Assembly: GCA_036678685.1 (NCBI GenBank)
Contig: JAZIHH010000028.1
Coordinates: forward strand, 1 to 64,000
Reading direction: 5' to 3'
Origin: JAZIHH01 sp036678685
Lineage (GTDB): Bacteria; Bacillota; UBA4882; UBA10575
DNA length: 64,000 nt
The translations under genes and the position numbers were made by a program. Positions 33,527 to 42,540 of this stretch are shown one piece after another. The notes under the pieces were generated by a model that was not told the DNA's origin, ran no database searches, and saw nothing but the letters and a program-made list of their open reading frames with translations. Position 1 is the first letter of the stretch. Each line of letters opens with the position of its first letter.

Positions 33527-33560
33527 TCGTAGTATCTCTCTTCAGCATTCAATATTACAA
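33527..33560 (+). promoter_or_regulatory. Candidate ribosomal protein L13 leader hairpin
   Basis: GTAGTAT at 33529-33535 pairs with ATATTAC at 33552-33558 (one G-U pair) around a 16-nt loop, in the 5' leader of rplM. Firmicute rplM mRNAs carry an autoregulatory L13 leader of this size and position. Position is strong evidence; motif identity is from memory. Confidence 0.5.
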
Positions 33561-33616
33561 GAAGAACCGGGATCCCGGCTGCCGGGAGGACCGAGGAATA
33601 AGGAGGTAAGTCGGAG

Positions 33617-34051
33617 TTGAACACCTATATGGCCAAACCGGGCGAGATCGAAAAAAAATGGTATGTGGTGGATGCCGGGGGAAAAACTCTGGGAAGACTG
33701 GCCAGTACCGTGGCGAAGATTCTTCGCGGCAAGCATAAACCATCTTATACTCCTAATGTTGACTGCGGGGATTATGTTATCGTCGTTAATGCGGAGAAAA
33801 TAGTCCTTACCGGAAAAAAATTACAACAAAAGAAACACATAACCCATTCCGGCTATCCCGGGGGGTTAAAAATCACACCGTACCGGATTTTGATGCAAAA
33901 AAAGCCCGAATTTGTCTTTAAAGAGGCAGTCAGGAGAATGCTCCCGCATAACCGGCTGGGGAGAAAAATGATTAAGAAATTAAAAGTTTACCGGGGAAGT
34001 GAACATCCTCATGCCGCACAACAACCGGAAAAATTGACCATTGAGGTATAA
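33617..34051 (+). CDS. rplM: 50S ribosomal protein L13
   Basis: The 144 residues match L13 throughout: MNTYMAKPGEIEKKWYVVDA, GRLASTVAKILRGKHKPSYTP, CGDYVIVVNAEKIVLTGKK and the C-terminal VYRGSEHPHAAQQPE. TTG is the start, after AAGGAGG. L13 assembles early on 23S rRNA. It is followed by rpsI 19 bp later, the usual pair, with probable autoregulation through the leader hairpin. Confidence 0.98.
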   Translation: MNTYMAKPGEIEKKWYVVDAGGKTLGRLASTVAKILRGKHKPSYTPNVDCGDYVIVVNAEKIVLTGKKLQQKKHITHSGYPGGLKITPYRILMQKKPEFVFKEAVRRMLPHNRLGRKMIKKLKVYRGSEHPHAAQQPEKLTIEV

Positions 34052-34070
34052 GTGAAGGGAGGGAAAGCTT

Positions 34071-34481
34071 TTGCCGGAAGTGGCGGAAAAGAAACAAATG
34101 GGCTATTACGGCACGGGAAGGAGAAAAACTGCTGTCGCCAAGGTCTGGTTGGTTCCAGGTAAGGGTAAAGTTTTGGTTAATAATATAGAGGCCGGGGATT
34201 TCTTTGGCCGTAAGGTTTTGGAGGTTTTAATCCGGCAGCCTTTAGAGCAAACGGGTACCGCCGGGAAATATGATGTCATTGCCCGGGTTAAAGGCGGAGG
34301 CGTGAGCGGCCAGGCGGGAGCGATCAGGCACGGGATTGCCCGCGCCTTATTACAGGTGGATCCGGAATTGCGGCCGGTCTTGAAAAAAGCGGGTTTCCTG
34401 ACGAGGGACCCGCGGGTCAAGGAACGCCGCAAGTACGGACTGAAAAAGGCACGGAAAGCTCCCCAATTTTCCAAGCGTTAA
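34071..34481 (+). CDS. rpsI: 30S ribosomal protein S9
   Basis: The 136 residues include YYGTGRRKTAVAKVWLVPG, RVKGGGVSGQAGAIRHGIAR and the basic C-terminal KYGLKKARKAPQFSKR that reaches the P-site tRNA. TTG start behind GGGAGGG. It is the second gene of the rplM operon, closed by a strong terminator. Confidence 0.98.
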   Translation: MPEVAEKKQMGYYGTGRRKTAVAKVWLVPGKGKVLVNNIEAGDFFGRKVLEVLIRQPLEQTGTAGKYDVIARVKGGGVSGQAGAIRHGIARALLQVDPELRPVLKKAGFLTRDPRVKERRKYGLKKARKAPQFSKR

Positions 34482-34489
34482 TTGTCCGG

Positions 34490-34516
34490 CACGACTCGAA
34501 AGAGTCGTGTTTTTAT
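34490..34516 (+). terminator. Intrinsic terminator after rpsI
   Basis: CACGACTC at 34490-34497 pairs with GAGTCGTG at 34502-34509 around GAAA, followed by TTTTTATTT. It overlaps the 3' end of the convergent gene by 4 bp. Confidence 0.92.
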
Positions 34517-35715
34517 TTGCCAAACTCTGCGAAAATTTTCGCCCGGTCCGCAAATTTTACTTCCCGGACGATCCATTCCCGCATTTCCTGCCCTTCCGGC
34601 GTGGACTGGGGACAGGAAAGAAAATCCAGTTTTACGCCCAGTTGTTCGCTGATTTTTAAGGCCAGGATCGGCCAGACGACCCCGATATCGGCGATGATGG
34701 GGATACTGCCGGGGAGACGGCTAAAACCGGACATCTCCATGCGGAAGGGAATTCCCGTCACCTTCGTCTTGGGTAGGCCTTGGCTAATCGCCCTTTGGAC
34801 GGCACCGGATTCCCGTTCTTTTTTCCAGGCCAGTTCCAGGTGGGGGTCCAGATCGATCCTTACCAACGTTTTTTCCGCCAGGGAGTAGGTGAAAAATCCC
34901 TGCAGGTCCGCCCATATCCCGTGCCCGGTATAGGTTTCAAAGGGGCCGTCGTGGATTTCCTGGGTGAGGGCGACCGCGGATTCAATAATGACTGCAGCCG
35001 AAGCGAGGAGTTTGGCGATGCGCGTGGTTCTTTCGGTGATGGTCATGGAGTCTCCGATTGCCAGCCCAACCGCGCCGCCGCCAATTAACTGCGGGACGGA
35101 TACCAGCACCGGCACGTTCTTCCGGTAGCCCGCGCCCACGATGGTCATGGGATCGGCGCCCGCGCCGGCCACGGTTTCAAAGGGAAGTCCGTTGGCCCGG
35201 GCCAGGATTTCAATTTCCCGGCTGAGTTTTTCTGTCCTGAGACCCAAGGGATAGGCCAAGTTTCCGGCGGCCTTGATAATGACTGTTCCCTCCGTCTCCA
35301 AAATCCGTCGCCACAAACGGCGGTCAATAATCACTTCCTTTTCCAGGATCTGAAATTCTTCCTCCGTCATGATGGAGGCTTCCACCAGACGGTCGCGGGG
35401 AAGTTTTTCCACAGGAAAGCCCAGGCGGGTCCCGTCCACCCGGTGGGTCTTTTCCAGCGCCCCGGCCAGTTCGTGGGCGACGACCGCCGACGAGGTGGTC
35501 ACGCCGTCGATGATTCCTTTCCAGATTAACTCGGCAAGGAGCGTGGTCACCCCTTCATGAATGTTGGGACCGCTGCCGGTGACCACCACTATTTTTCCCC
35601 CGTTTTCCTTGGCGGCAACCACCTTTTTTACCACCAAATCCACTCTTTCTTGAAGTTCGGGGGGGAGCCCCCGGTATAGTTCATTGACAAGACGTTCTCT
35701 CTTTTTCAAGACCAT
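34513..35715 (-). CDS. Conserved protein of unknown function next to waaA
   Basis: The true gene has about 400 residues from ATG 35715 (MVLKKRERLVNELYRGLPP); the longer open frame to 36054 is an out-of-frame shadow of waaA. Visible features: GGKIVVVTGSGPNIHEGVTTLLAELI near residue 40, resembling a nucleotide-binding loop; GVTTSSAVVAHELAGAL; AGAGADPMTIVGAGYRKNV; and IGGGAVGLAIGDSMTI. It looks like a soluble Rossmann-like enzyme. It overlaps waaA by 35 bp, so the two are probably cotranscribed and could share an envelope-sugar role, but I cannot name the family. Confidence 0.7.
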   Translation of the reverse strand: MVLKKRERLVNELYRGLPPELQERVDLVVKKVVAAKENGGKIVVVTGSGPNIHEGVTTLLAELIWKGIIDGVTTSSAVVAHELAGALEKTHRVDGTRLGFPVEKLPRDRLVEASIMTEEEFQILEKEVIIDRRLWRRILETEGTVIIKAAGNLAYPLGLRTEKLSREIEILARANGLPFETVAGAGADPMTIVGAGYRKNVPVLVSVPQLIGGGAVGLAIGDSMTITERTTRIAKLLASAAVIIESAVALTQEIHDGPFETYTGHGIWADLQGFFTYSLAEKTLVRIDLDPHLELAWKKERESGAVQRAISQGLPKTKVTGIPFRMEMSGFSRLPGSIPIIADIGVVWPILALKISEQLGVKLDFLSCPQSTPEGQEMREWIVREVKFADRAKIFAEFGK

Positions 35716-37009
35716 CACCTTCCAGTAGTTTTTGGACCAGATCCAAGCTGCGGCGGGAAGGGCCCTGCTGGCTTTGGAGCAACTTTTGCACGGTCGCTCC
35801 GGTTTCTTGCAGGCGGTTTTCGGCGGCCAGCAGCGCAACGGCTTTGTCCGCCAAATCGGCGGCGTTTTTAACTTCAATGCCGGCTCCCGCTTTTTCCAGG
35901 AGTTGTTTGGCGTCGGCAAAGTCCTCCATGGAGGGCCCGTAGAGGACCACCTTTCCCCAGGCCGCGGGCTCCAGAGGATTTTGTCCTCCCAAAGGAACCA
36001 GGCTGCCGCCGCAAAAAACCAGGGTGGCCAGGGAATAAACGTGAAAGAGTTCACCGAGGGTGTCCAGGATCAGAACCGACTCCGGGGTAATGGTTTTTTC
36101 CCGCGCCGGCAGTTCCGTTCGCCGCACCGGCTCGAAGCCGTGAGCCCGGACGAGGTGGGCTATTTCTCCGGCGCGGTGCGGATGCCGGGGGGCAATAAGC
36201 AAAAAAAGCTCCGGGATGCTTTTTTTAATTTTTTTAAAGGCCGTGAGGATCATTTCCTCTTCACCCTCCCGGGTACTCCCGGCGACCAGCAGTTTTTCCT
36301 TCCCGGAGAGGCGGAGGGTTTTGGCAGTTTTTTCCCGGATGCCCGGTTCCGTTGGCCGGTAAAGGGAGTCCACCTTGATATTGCCGTTGATTTGGATTTT
36401 TTCCCGCGGCGCTCCCAAGGCGGCGATACGGTCCGCATCTTCGGGCCGGATCATGCTGAAAGCGTCGTAACAGGCGAGCACCCGGCGGAAAAAGCGTTTC
36501 AATTTTGCATAGGTTTTAAAGGTGCGGGGTGAAAGGCGTCCGTTGACCATTAATACGCGGGCGCCGCGTCGCCGGGCGTAATAAAGGAGATTCGGCCAGA
36601 TTTCCGTTTCGACTGTGATCAAAAGATCCGGACGGATTAAATTTACCGCACGGCGGGCGGAAAAAAAAAGATCAAAAGGGAACAAAAAATGACTGTCGCC
36701 CTCCGGTAGTCGTTGCCGGGCGGTGTCGAGCCCGGACAAGGTCATGGTGGAAATACCAATCCAGGCCCGGGGATAGGTTTTTCTCAGCAACCGGACGAAG
36801 GCCACCACCGCATTGACTTCACCTACCGAAGCGGCGTGCAGCCAGATGCGGCGGGTCTTTTCCCCCGGTACGGGAAGGCAGGCCGCAGGATAAAAACCAA
36901 GGCGGTGACGGAGAAAAGTGATATTTTCTGTGGCGCGTTTCTTGAAGAGAAAAAAAAGGATGAGAAAAGGGGTCACGAGGCATAAAAGGATATTGTAGAA
37001 GAGATACAC
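35681..37009 (-). CDS. waaA: 3-deoxy-D-manno-octulosonic acid (Kdo) transferase WaaA
   Basis: WaaA attaches Kdo to lipid A precursors at the inner membrane. The protein of about 442 residues has an N-terminal membrane anchor and IWLHAASVGEVNAV with the conserved SVGE, then VETEIWPNLLYYARRRG, LVAGSTREGEEE, LIAPRHPHRAGEI, and CGGSLVPLGGQNPLEPAAWGK near the C-terminus. GTG 37009 has AAAGGAG upstream; the open frame extends 12 codons further. Its presence indicates lipopolysaccharide and a diderm envelope. Normal length for the family is about 420-430. Confidence 0.95.
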   Translation of the reverse strand: MYLFYNILLCLVTPFLILFFLFKKRATENITFLRHRLGFYPAACLPVPGEKTRRIWLHAASVGEVNAVVAFVRLLRKTYPRAWIGISTMTLSGLDTARQRLPEGDSHFLFPFDLFFSARRAVNLIRPDLLITVETEIWPNLLYYARRRGARVLMVNGRLSPRTFKTYAKLKRFFRRVLACYDAFSMIRPEDADRIAALGAPREKIQINGNIKVDSLYRPTEPGIREKTAKTLRLSGKEKLLVAGSTREGEEEMILTAFKKIKKSIPELFLLIAPRHPHRAGEIAHLVRAHGFEPVRRTELPAREKTITPESVLILDTLGELFHVYSLATLVFCGGSLVPLGGQNPLEPAAWGKVVLYGPSMEDFADAKQLLEKAGAGIEVKNAADLADKAVALLAAENRLQETGATVQKLLQSQQGPSRRSLDLVQKLLEGDGLEKERTSCQ

Positions 37010-37241
37010 CTTCGATCGCTCCTTTGAAAATTTGGGCCCCACCATTTCCTGTTGGTTGTAAAATACTTCTCCTAGTATTCGACATTATAAGGGATTTACC
37101 TTTTTAGCGGTGAAAATTTCTCCACCTCCGGGAGGCACAGGGTACCAAATCTTAAGGGTACCGGATAAGGGTTAAGGTCATACCCGGCAGTGACGGGTGC
37201 TTGTAAGGGGAGGAAAACAACAGCGGCAGGGATGATAAGAA

Positions 37242-37272
37242 AAGAAAAAGCCCGTGCCTGACGGACTTTTTC
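37242..37272 (-). terminator. Terminator of the MMPL operon
   Basis: On the minus strand AGTCCG pairs with CGGGCT (complement of 37249-37267) around a seven-base loop, followed by TTTTTCTTTT. T-runs flank it on both sides, so it may act in both directions. The 361-bp gap 37010-37371 contains no other feature I can support, apart from a TATAAT-like box (complement of 37084-37089) that could serve waaA. Confidence 0.7.
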
Positions 37273-37371
37273 TTTCCGTGCCTTTTCCACCTGTGCGCAC
37301 CAAGCCGGGTCTGTCGGGAACGGACGCCCGGTTGTTGCCGGCCTTATCTTTTCCTTACTACATGGTTGACC

Positions 37372-38745
37372 CTAGAAACTGTATTTTATCTTTAGATATA
37401 CTTCGTCGTTCTCCCGGAAACTGCTGAAGAGGGAGTCCCCGGCGGCTTCGATCCAGTTGATTCCGAGGGTGATTTCTGCTCCGTCCACCGGGTACCAGCT
37501 AATTTCAGGAGCGAGCACCAGGGCATAGTTGTTTTTGATCTCCTGGAAATCCCGGATGTTCAGGACTCCGGCCAGGGGGACGACTTTTACCCTTCCGTGC
37601 CGCAAGGTTTTTTCCAGGGCAAAAAGAAAATAGTCTTCCAAATCCTCCTGCCCCCGCTCGTGGGGGAAACCGTGGATATATTGGAGATTGACATAGGTCC
37701 CGTCCGGAAAAGTATAGTCGGCGCCCGCCAGGTACTTGAGGTACGGTTTGTCCAGGAGTTTGGTTTCAACAAGCAGCGGAATGGGCCCCGATTCTATAGT
37801 GGTCACGGTCGTCACTTTTTCCGGAAAGAAGACGGCCGCTTCAGCCCAGACCCCGGCCCCGGCTAGTTCCCCGGCGAAATCAAGGCCGAGAACCCGCCGG
37901 CGGGGGAAAAAGAGTGAAACTTCCTTTAGTTCAACACCTTCCATCTCGGGATTGATAAATTCTCCTTGGACCTCTTTAACCAGCGGCAGGTCGTACCGGC
38001 CGTCCACATAACTGAGGGAAAGATCATATCCGCCCAGGCGCCCGGAGAGTTTTAACCCGAAGGCGGAGGATTCCCCCGGGGTGGAAGAGGGGAGCTGCAG
38101 CTTAATATTGGTTTGTTCCTTCCATACCAGGGGGACGGGTAATTCATTGGTGGGCGCCGGCGGGGAAAACAGTTCCAGCCAGTTGGCGGGGAGACGCGCC
38201 GGGGTAAAGACCGGAATGTAAACGGCGGTCAGGGTGATATCCCCGGGGTACCAGGCGAGTTGTACCGCGTCGGACCCCAGGCGGCGGCCGAAATCCTTAA
38301 TGTCCAGCAGGTCCTGGGGGTTGAGATTGTCGGTGGGACTCACCAGGTCCCCGGCGCCCCAGGCGATCCGTTGCCGGCCGGCGCGAAAATCCATCCCGTT
38401 CAAGGGGAAATCGTAGAGGTCAACGTAAGCTTCACGGATCTCCAGATCCCAGGAAGAAGGCGCATTGTGCCCGGTAAGATCCTCACTGTCCCCCATATTG
38501 TTTTTCCCGGCCGGCAGTCCCGGAGAGCTGAGCCAAAGCTGGCCGGTAAAGGACGACCGGCCGAGTCGGGCTTCCGGTTGCAGGTCAAGCCGGTATTCCA
38601 CATGGGAGCATTCGTTGCCATCCTGGAGGAGCAGGCGGTGGCCGGCGGTGAAATCACCCCGCCATTCCAGGCCGTAGGCGGCGGTTTTTCCGGAAAACGC
38701 CGGTAAAAGCAGAATGACAAGCAACAGAGAAGAAAGTTTTTTCAT
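37372..38745 (-). CDS. Outer-membrane beta-barrel protein (DUF1302-like) of an MMPL operon
   Basis: The 457-residue protein has a signal peptide (1-23), then amphipathic strands throughout. It carries FRAGRQRIAWGAGDLVSPTD and NLNPQDLLDIKDFGRR, the hallmark of DUF1302-type barrels, and ends in Phe (EVYLKIKYSF), the usual signal for barrel insertion. Such proteins are encoded with MMPL exporters and LolA-like proteins, as here. It probably forms the outer-membrane part of a lipid or hydrophobic-compound transport path. It is last of the operon; a terminator lies 100 bp downstream. Confidence 0.8.
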   Translation of the reverse strand: MKKLSSLLLVILLLPAFSGKTAAYGLEWRGDFTAGHRLLLQDGNECSHVEYRLDLQPEARLGRSSFTGQLWLSSPGLPAGKNNMGDSEDLTGHNAPSSWDLEIREAYVDLYDFPLNGMDFRAGRQRIAWGAGDLVSPTDNLNPQDLLDIKDFGRRLGSDAVQLAWYPGDITLTAVYIPVFTPARLPANWLELFSPPAPTNELPVPLVWKEQTNIKLQLPSSTPGESSAFGLKLSGRLGGYDLSLSYVDGRYDLPLVKEVQGEFINPEMEGVELKEVSLFFPRRRVLGLDFAGELAGAGVWAEAAVFFPEKVTTVTTIESGPIPLLVETKLLDKPYLKYLAGADYTFPDGTYVNLQYIHGFPHERGQEDLEDYFLFALEKTLRHGRVKVVPLAGVLNIRDFQEIKNNYALVLAPEISWYPVDGAEITLGINWIEAAGDSLFSSFRENDEVYLKIKYSF

Positions 38746-38757
38746 TTTATCCCCTCC

Positions 38758-39504
38758 TTACCGGCTTAAGTAGCGTTCGGTGAAGATCTCGTCGGTGAGC
38801 CCGGTGTTAAACTTTACTTCCGTAAAGATCAGGCGGGTTTTTGTCCCGGCCTTCAGGTCTTTCATTTCCGACTCCCGGGCTACCCAGTAGCCGTCAATTT
38901 GTTCGATTTTCTCCTGGCTCATAATTTTGTAGGGGTTGTTCCCCTTGTCATAAAACTCGATCTTGACCGGGAAAAAAATATCTTTTCTGATCTGGACCAC
39001 CAGCCGTCCGTAGTCGGTGACCGTCCCTTCTTTGGGGTACAGTTCCAGAAGGTAAAAATCGTCCGTCTCGGCCTGGAGTTCTGGTTGCCACGCGCCGGAA
39101 TATTTTTTCACTTCCATATCCTCATAAGTGAAATCGGTACCGGCAAATTTTTGGTTCTTGACATGCGAGGCGATCCGCCGGGTCTGCCGGTAGGCCGGCA
39201 GGTAGAGATAGTTAATCTCTCCGGGCAGGGAAAGGAAGGCGATTCCCCTTTGGTCCGGAGGTTCTAAAAACCTGACCATCCGCCGGTCGTCACCTTTTTG
39301 CCAGATTACCATCTTCCGGCGACTTTCGTTGCCTTTGGCATCGGTAATAATCAGATCGGCCCGTATTTCCTGGTCTTGGGGGGCATTTAGCGTTTCATCC
39401 ACTTTTTCCATAATTTGTCCGGCGGTGAGTTTTTCGGCGGCTCCCGCCGGAACGATCAGTCCGGGAACCAGCAACAAGAACAGCAGAAAAAGACGTTTTC
39501 TCAT
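38758..39504 (-). CDS. LolA-like outer membrane lipoprotein-sorting protein
   Basis: The 248-residue periplasmic protein has a signal peptide (1-22) and the LolA/LppX-type fold: KGDDRRMVRFLEPPDQRGIAF, YLYLPAYRQTRRIASHVKNQ, FAGTDFTYEDME and YWVARESEMKDLKAGTKTRL. Members encoded with MMPL transporters are thought to carry lipids across the periplasm. ATG 39504 follows GGAGGAGAAG; the longer frame to 39588 overlaps the MMPL gene and lacks a signal. It sits between the transporter and the barrel gene. Confidence 0.88.
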   Translation of the reverse strand: MRKRLFLLFLLLVPGLIVPAGAAEKLTAGQIMEKVDETLNAPQDQEIRADLIITDAKGNESRRKMVIWQKGDDRRMVRFLEPPDQRGIAFLSLPGEINYLYLPAYRQTRRIASHVKNQKFAGTDFTYEDMEVKKYSGAWQPELQAETDDFYLLELYPKEGTVTDYGRLVVQIRKDIFFPVKIEFYDKGNNPYKIMSQEKIEQIDGYWVARESEMKDLKAGTKTRLIFTEVKFNTGLTDEIFTERYLSR

Positions 39505-39526
39505 TTTCTCTTCTCCTCCCCTGAAA

Positions 39527-41809
39527 TTAAGAATTTTTAACGGCTTTGCTCTGAAGCAGCCGGGTATTGAGCCGGGCGCCGGTGGCAAGAAGGACCGCGG
39601 GCAACAGGATGAGGGCGCCGAAGCCGGAACTCAGCATGGTGACGGCCACCAGAACGCCGAAGCGCTGAAGGGGTACGAGCTCACAAAAGATTAGGACGAA
39701 AAATCCACAGGCTACAGTGATCAGGTTGGTCAGGATTGCCTGTCCGGTGGTATGGAGAGTCTTTCGCACCGCCTCGTTCAGCGGTTGGCCTTTTTCAACT
39801 TCCCGGCGGTAGCGGCCTAAAAAGTGGATGGAGTAGTCGATACCGATTCCGATCGAGACGCCGGCCACCAGGACGGTGGCAATATCCAGGGGAATGCCGG
39901 CAAAACCCATGAAACCGAAGATGAGAACCAGGGTAAAAACGATGGGGAGCAAACCGATTAATCCGCCGGCGAAAGAACCGACCAGAAAGATCATGACGAT
40001 AAAGACCAGTACGATGGCGAGGATTAAGCTTTGCAACTGGCTGTTGATGATGCTCACGTCCAAATTCCGGTGGATGGAGGGCATTCCGGTTTGCCTGAAG
40101 GCGACCAACCGGGGATCGACCCCGGCTATATATTCGTCCAGGGCCGTCACTAACTCATGGACCCGCGTTGTCTTCAGACCCCCCTCCACCGTCGCCTGGA
40201 TCACCGCTTCCGTGCGCCCGGGATTCACCATTTGGCTCATGATCTCTTCCCCTTCCAGGAGGAACCAAAGGTTACTTACTTTGCTTCTGGTATCGGGAAG
40301 GGTCCGCCCTTCGCCCATGACGTAATTCAACTCTTCCAAAAGCCCAACTACCGATTGGGGATTGTGGACATCACCCTGGGCCAGTAAAAACTCCTCCATT
40401 TTTTTCATTTCCCGCAAGACCGCCGGATCTTGAATGTCGCCTTCGACAAAGATCTGAATAAGACCGGACCCGCCAAATTTTTTCTGCAAAAATTCTTCCG
40501 CCTGCCTGATACTGGTATGGGGTTTGAAATACTCAATCAGATCCACCTTGCGGTCGATCCGGGGTATCCCCGCCACGCCCAGAATAAAGAGGAGGGTGAC
40601 CGTAAGCAAGACAGTTTTTGGCCTGTGCATAACCAGCTTCTCGATTCCCCCGACCAGCGCCGCGGTGATTCGCCACTTCTTTTCGCCGGTTTCCCGCGGC
40701 CGGTTATTTTTCGCGGTGATAAGGGCAAGGATGGCCGGGACAAACGTGACGGAGAGGATTAAGGTAAAAAGGACGCCCAGGGCGGCAAAGATTCCAAATT
40801 CACGGATCATGATTAAATACGAACCAAAAATGAAGGAGAGGAAACCCGCGATCGTGGTTAAAGCCGCCAGGAAAACCGGTAATCCCACCTCGTGCAAGGC
40901 GGCGGCCAAGTTCTCCCGCCCGCTTTTCCCTTTTGCCGTCTCTTCATTAAACCTGCTGAGCACATGGATACTATAGGCGCTCCCCACCGCGATCAGGATA
41001 ACGGGGATGACATTGGAGATGATCGTGAGCGGTATTTTCAGGAGCGTCATGACGCCAAGGGTCCAGATGACACTGATCATCACTGCGAGCAGCGGAAGGA
41101 GAACTCCCTGCAGGCTGCGGAAGCTCAGGTACAAAAAGAAGATGATTAAGAAACTGACCAGGGGAATGAGGAAGATGAGATCCTGGGTAATCAGATTGTG
41201 GATATCCAACATCATGAAGGGAAAACCGCCGTAATATACTTTTTCAACCGGGTCGACCTCCCGGACGATCGCTTTAAGTTGCCGCGCGGTTTCCACTTGG
41301 TCGGCCTCATGCCGGAGCCGGCAGATGATAAGCGTGGCCCCGGCGTCTTCCGAGACCAGGCGGTTGCGGAACATTTCCTTGCCGAGCACATATTCCTTTA
41401 AAGCTGCCAGTTCCTCCGGTGTCCGGGGGAGATTGTACTCATCAACGAGGCGGCCGATTTCAAATCCGAACTCGTCTTCTCTGATGTCAAGAACATTGGT
41501 GAGGCTGGTTACGTAGGAAACTCCCGGCGTCAACCGGAAACGCGAGGTCAATTCATGAATGGTTTCAATGGTCCGGCTGTTAAAGACATCCTCCGTTTCA
41601 AGGGCGACCATGGCCAGGGTATTTCCCCCGTATTCCTTACCGAGGTAGTTAAAGAGTTGGATGACTGGATCGGTTTCCGGGAAGTAACTGGTAATGTCAG
41701 GGTTAACCGTTAGATTGCGGAGCGAAAGACCCAGCGCCAAGGTGATAAGGACCGTTAGCCCAATAAGGAGTTTACTGTGATTAATGACAAAGAGTGAAAA
41801 TTTGCGCAT
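39527..41809 (-). CDS. MMPL/RND-family transporter
   Basis: The 760-residue inner-membrane protein has the RND plan: TM1 at residues 12-32, a large periplasmic domain, six TMs around 200-360, a second periplasmic domain (about 400-590) and a final TM cluster. It shows IAVGSAYSIHVLSRFNEE and VSIGIGIDYSIHFLGRYRRE, the paired TM4 and TM10 motifs (second copy GIDYSIHFL with Asp for proton relay). Likely substrate is a lipid. ATG 41809 has GGAAG 8 bases upstream. Encoded downstream of tetR and upstream of the LolA-like and barrel genes. Confidence 0.92.
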   Translation of the reverse strand: MRKFSLFVINHSKLLIGLTVLITLALGLSLRNLTVNPDITSYFPETDPVIQLFNYLGKEYGGNTLAMVALETEDVFNSRTIETIHELTSRFRLTPGVSYVTSLTNVLDIREDEFGFEIGRLVDEYNLPRTPEELAALKEYVLGKEMFRNRLVSEDAGATLIICRLRHEADQVETARQLKAIVREVDPVEKVYYGGFPFMMLDIHNLITQDLIFLIPLVSFLIIFFLYLSFRSLQGVLLPLLAVMISVIWTLGVMTLLKIPLTIISNVIPVILIAVGSAYSIHVLSRFNEETAKGKSGRENLAAALHEVGLPVFLAALTTIAGFLSFIFGSYLIMIREFGIFAALGVLFTLILSVTFVPAILALITAKNNRPRETGEKKWRITAALVGGIEKLVMHRPKTVLLTVTLLFILGVAGIPRIDRKVDLIEYFKPHTSIRQAEEFLQKKFGGSGLIQIFVEGDIQDPAVLREMKKMEEFLLAQGDVHNPQSVVGLLEELNYVMGEGRTLPDTRSKVSNLWFLLEGEEIMSQMVNPGRTEAVIQATVEGGLKTTRVHELVTALDEYIAGVDPRLVAFRQTGMPSIHRNLDVSIINSQLQSLILAIVLVFIVMIFLVGSFAGGLIGLLPIVFTLVLIFGFMGFAGIPLDIATVLVAGVSIGIGIDYSIHFLGRYRREVEKGQPLNEAVRKTLHTTGQAILTNLITVACGFFVLIFCELVPLQRFGVLVAVTMLSSGFGALILLPAVLLATGARLNTRLLQSKAVKNS

Positions 41810-41838
41810 TGCCAATGCTTCCTTTCTTTTGAATAATA

Positions 41839-41859
41839 GACTAAAATAGTTTTTTAGTC
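41839..41859. promoter_or_regulatory. Candidate TetR operator before the MMPL gene
   Basis: A 21-bp near-perfect palindrome with arms GACTAAAA and TTTTAGTC lies between tetR and the MMPL gene. The same GACTAAA half-site recurs in the tetR promoter region at 42543-42549. Confidence 0.6.
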
Positions 41860-41878
41860 GATAAGAAGGGAAAAAAAT

Positions 41879-42466
41879 TTATTTTTTTACTATCCCGTAG
41901 AAAAGTACATCGAGCAGGCTCCGGATGTTGGTTTCAATTTTACGGATATCGGGTTCCAGCGCCCAGGAATATTCCAGCCCCTTGGCGGCGGTGAAAATGG
42001 CGTAAGCGGTCAACTCCAGGTTCTTCACGGTAAAGACGCCGCTTTGGACCCCGCTTTTAAGGATGGAGGCGATGGTTTCTACTTCATAACGGTCGTAGCT
42101 TTTCCGTATTCGTTCGATAAAGCCGTAACTCTCCAGGTACTCGTCTTTGAAAGCGGTAAAGAGATTGGCTACCCGTTTGAAGGCCTGCATGCGGGTGATT
42201 ACATACGCCCGCAGTTTATCCTGGGGTTTTTCTTGAGCCTGCACGGACCGGAAAATTTCCGCCTTAACCTCGGCGGCTTCCTGTTCGATCACGGCCTGGA
42301 ATACTTCTTCCTTGCTTCTGAAATAGTGATAAAGAGAACTTTTCCCCTTCCGGGCGGCCCTGGCAATATCGTCCATAGTCGCTTTACGATAACCGAAACG
42401 GGCAAAAATTTCCCGGGCGGCTTCGATTATGGATTGACGGACCGGAGTGGTATTGCTTGGTCTCAT
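41879..42466 (-). CDS. TetR/AcrR-family repressor
   Basis: The 195-residue protein has a TetR DNA-binding domain at 10-57: IIEAAREIFARFGYRKATMDDIA and KGKSSLYHYFRSKEEVFQAV. The all-helical C-terminal ligand domain ends with RSLLDVLFYGIVKK. It precedes the MMPL operon in the same direction with 69 bp between, and its own promoter and the gap share a half-site, so it probably represses itself and the exporter until a lipid-like ligand binds. ATG 42466 follows TTAGGAGA. Confidence 0.92.
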   Translation of the reverse strand: MRPSNTTPVRQSIIEAAREIFARFGYRKATMDDIARAARKGKSSLYHYFRSKEEVFQAVIEQEAAEVKAEIFRSVQAQEKPQDKLRAYVITRMQAFKRVANLFTAFKDEYLESYGFIERIRKSYDRYEVETIASILKSGVQSGVFTVKNLELTAYAIFTAAKGLEYSWALEPDIRKIETNIRSLLDVLFYGIVKK

Positions 42467-42540
42467 ATTATTCTCCTAACCTTTGAATTATTCTTCCTGG
42501 CGCCGAGACCGGGAAAGAGCACAGGGCATAATTGGACGTT

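Noticed and set aside
35716..36054. N-terminal extension of the gene at 34513-35715
   Set aside because: The extra 113 residues are Trp/Pro-rich and lie out of frame inside waaA; conserved sequence begins at the ATG at 35715.
37096..37290. A 64-codon minus-strand frame between waaA and the barrel gene
   Set aside because: No ribosome site and it spans the terminator hairpin; composition is not protein-like.
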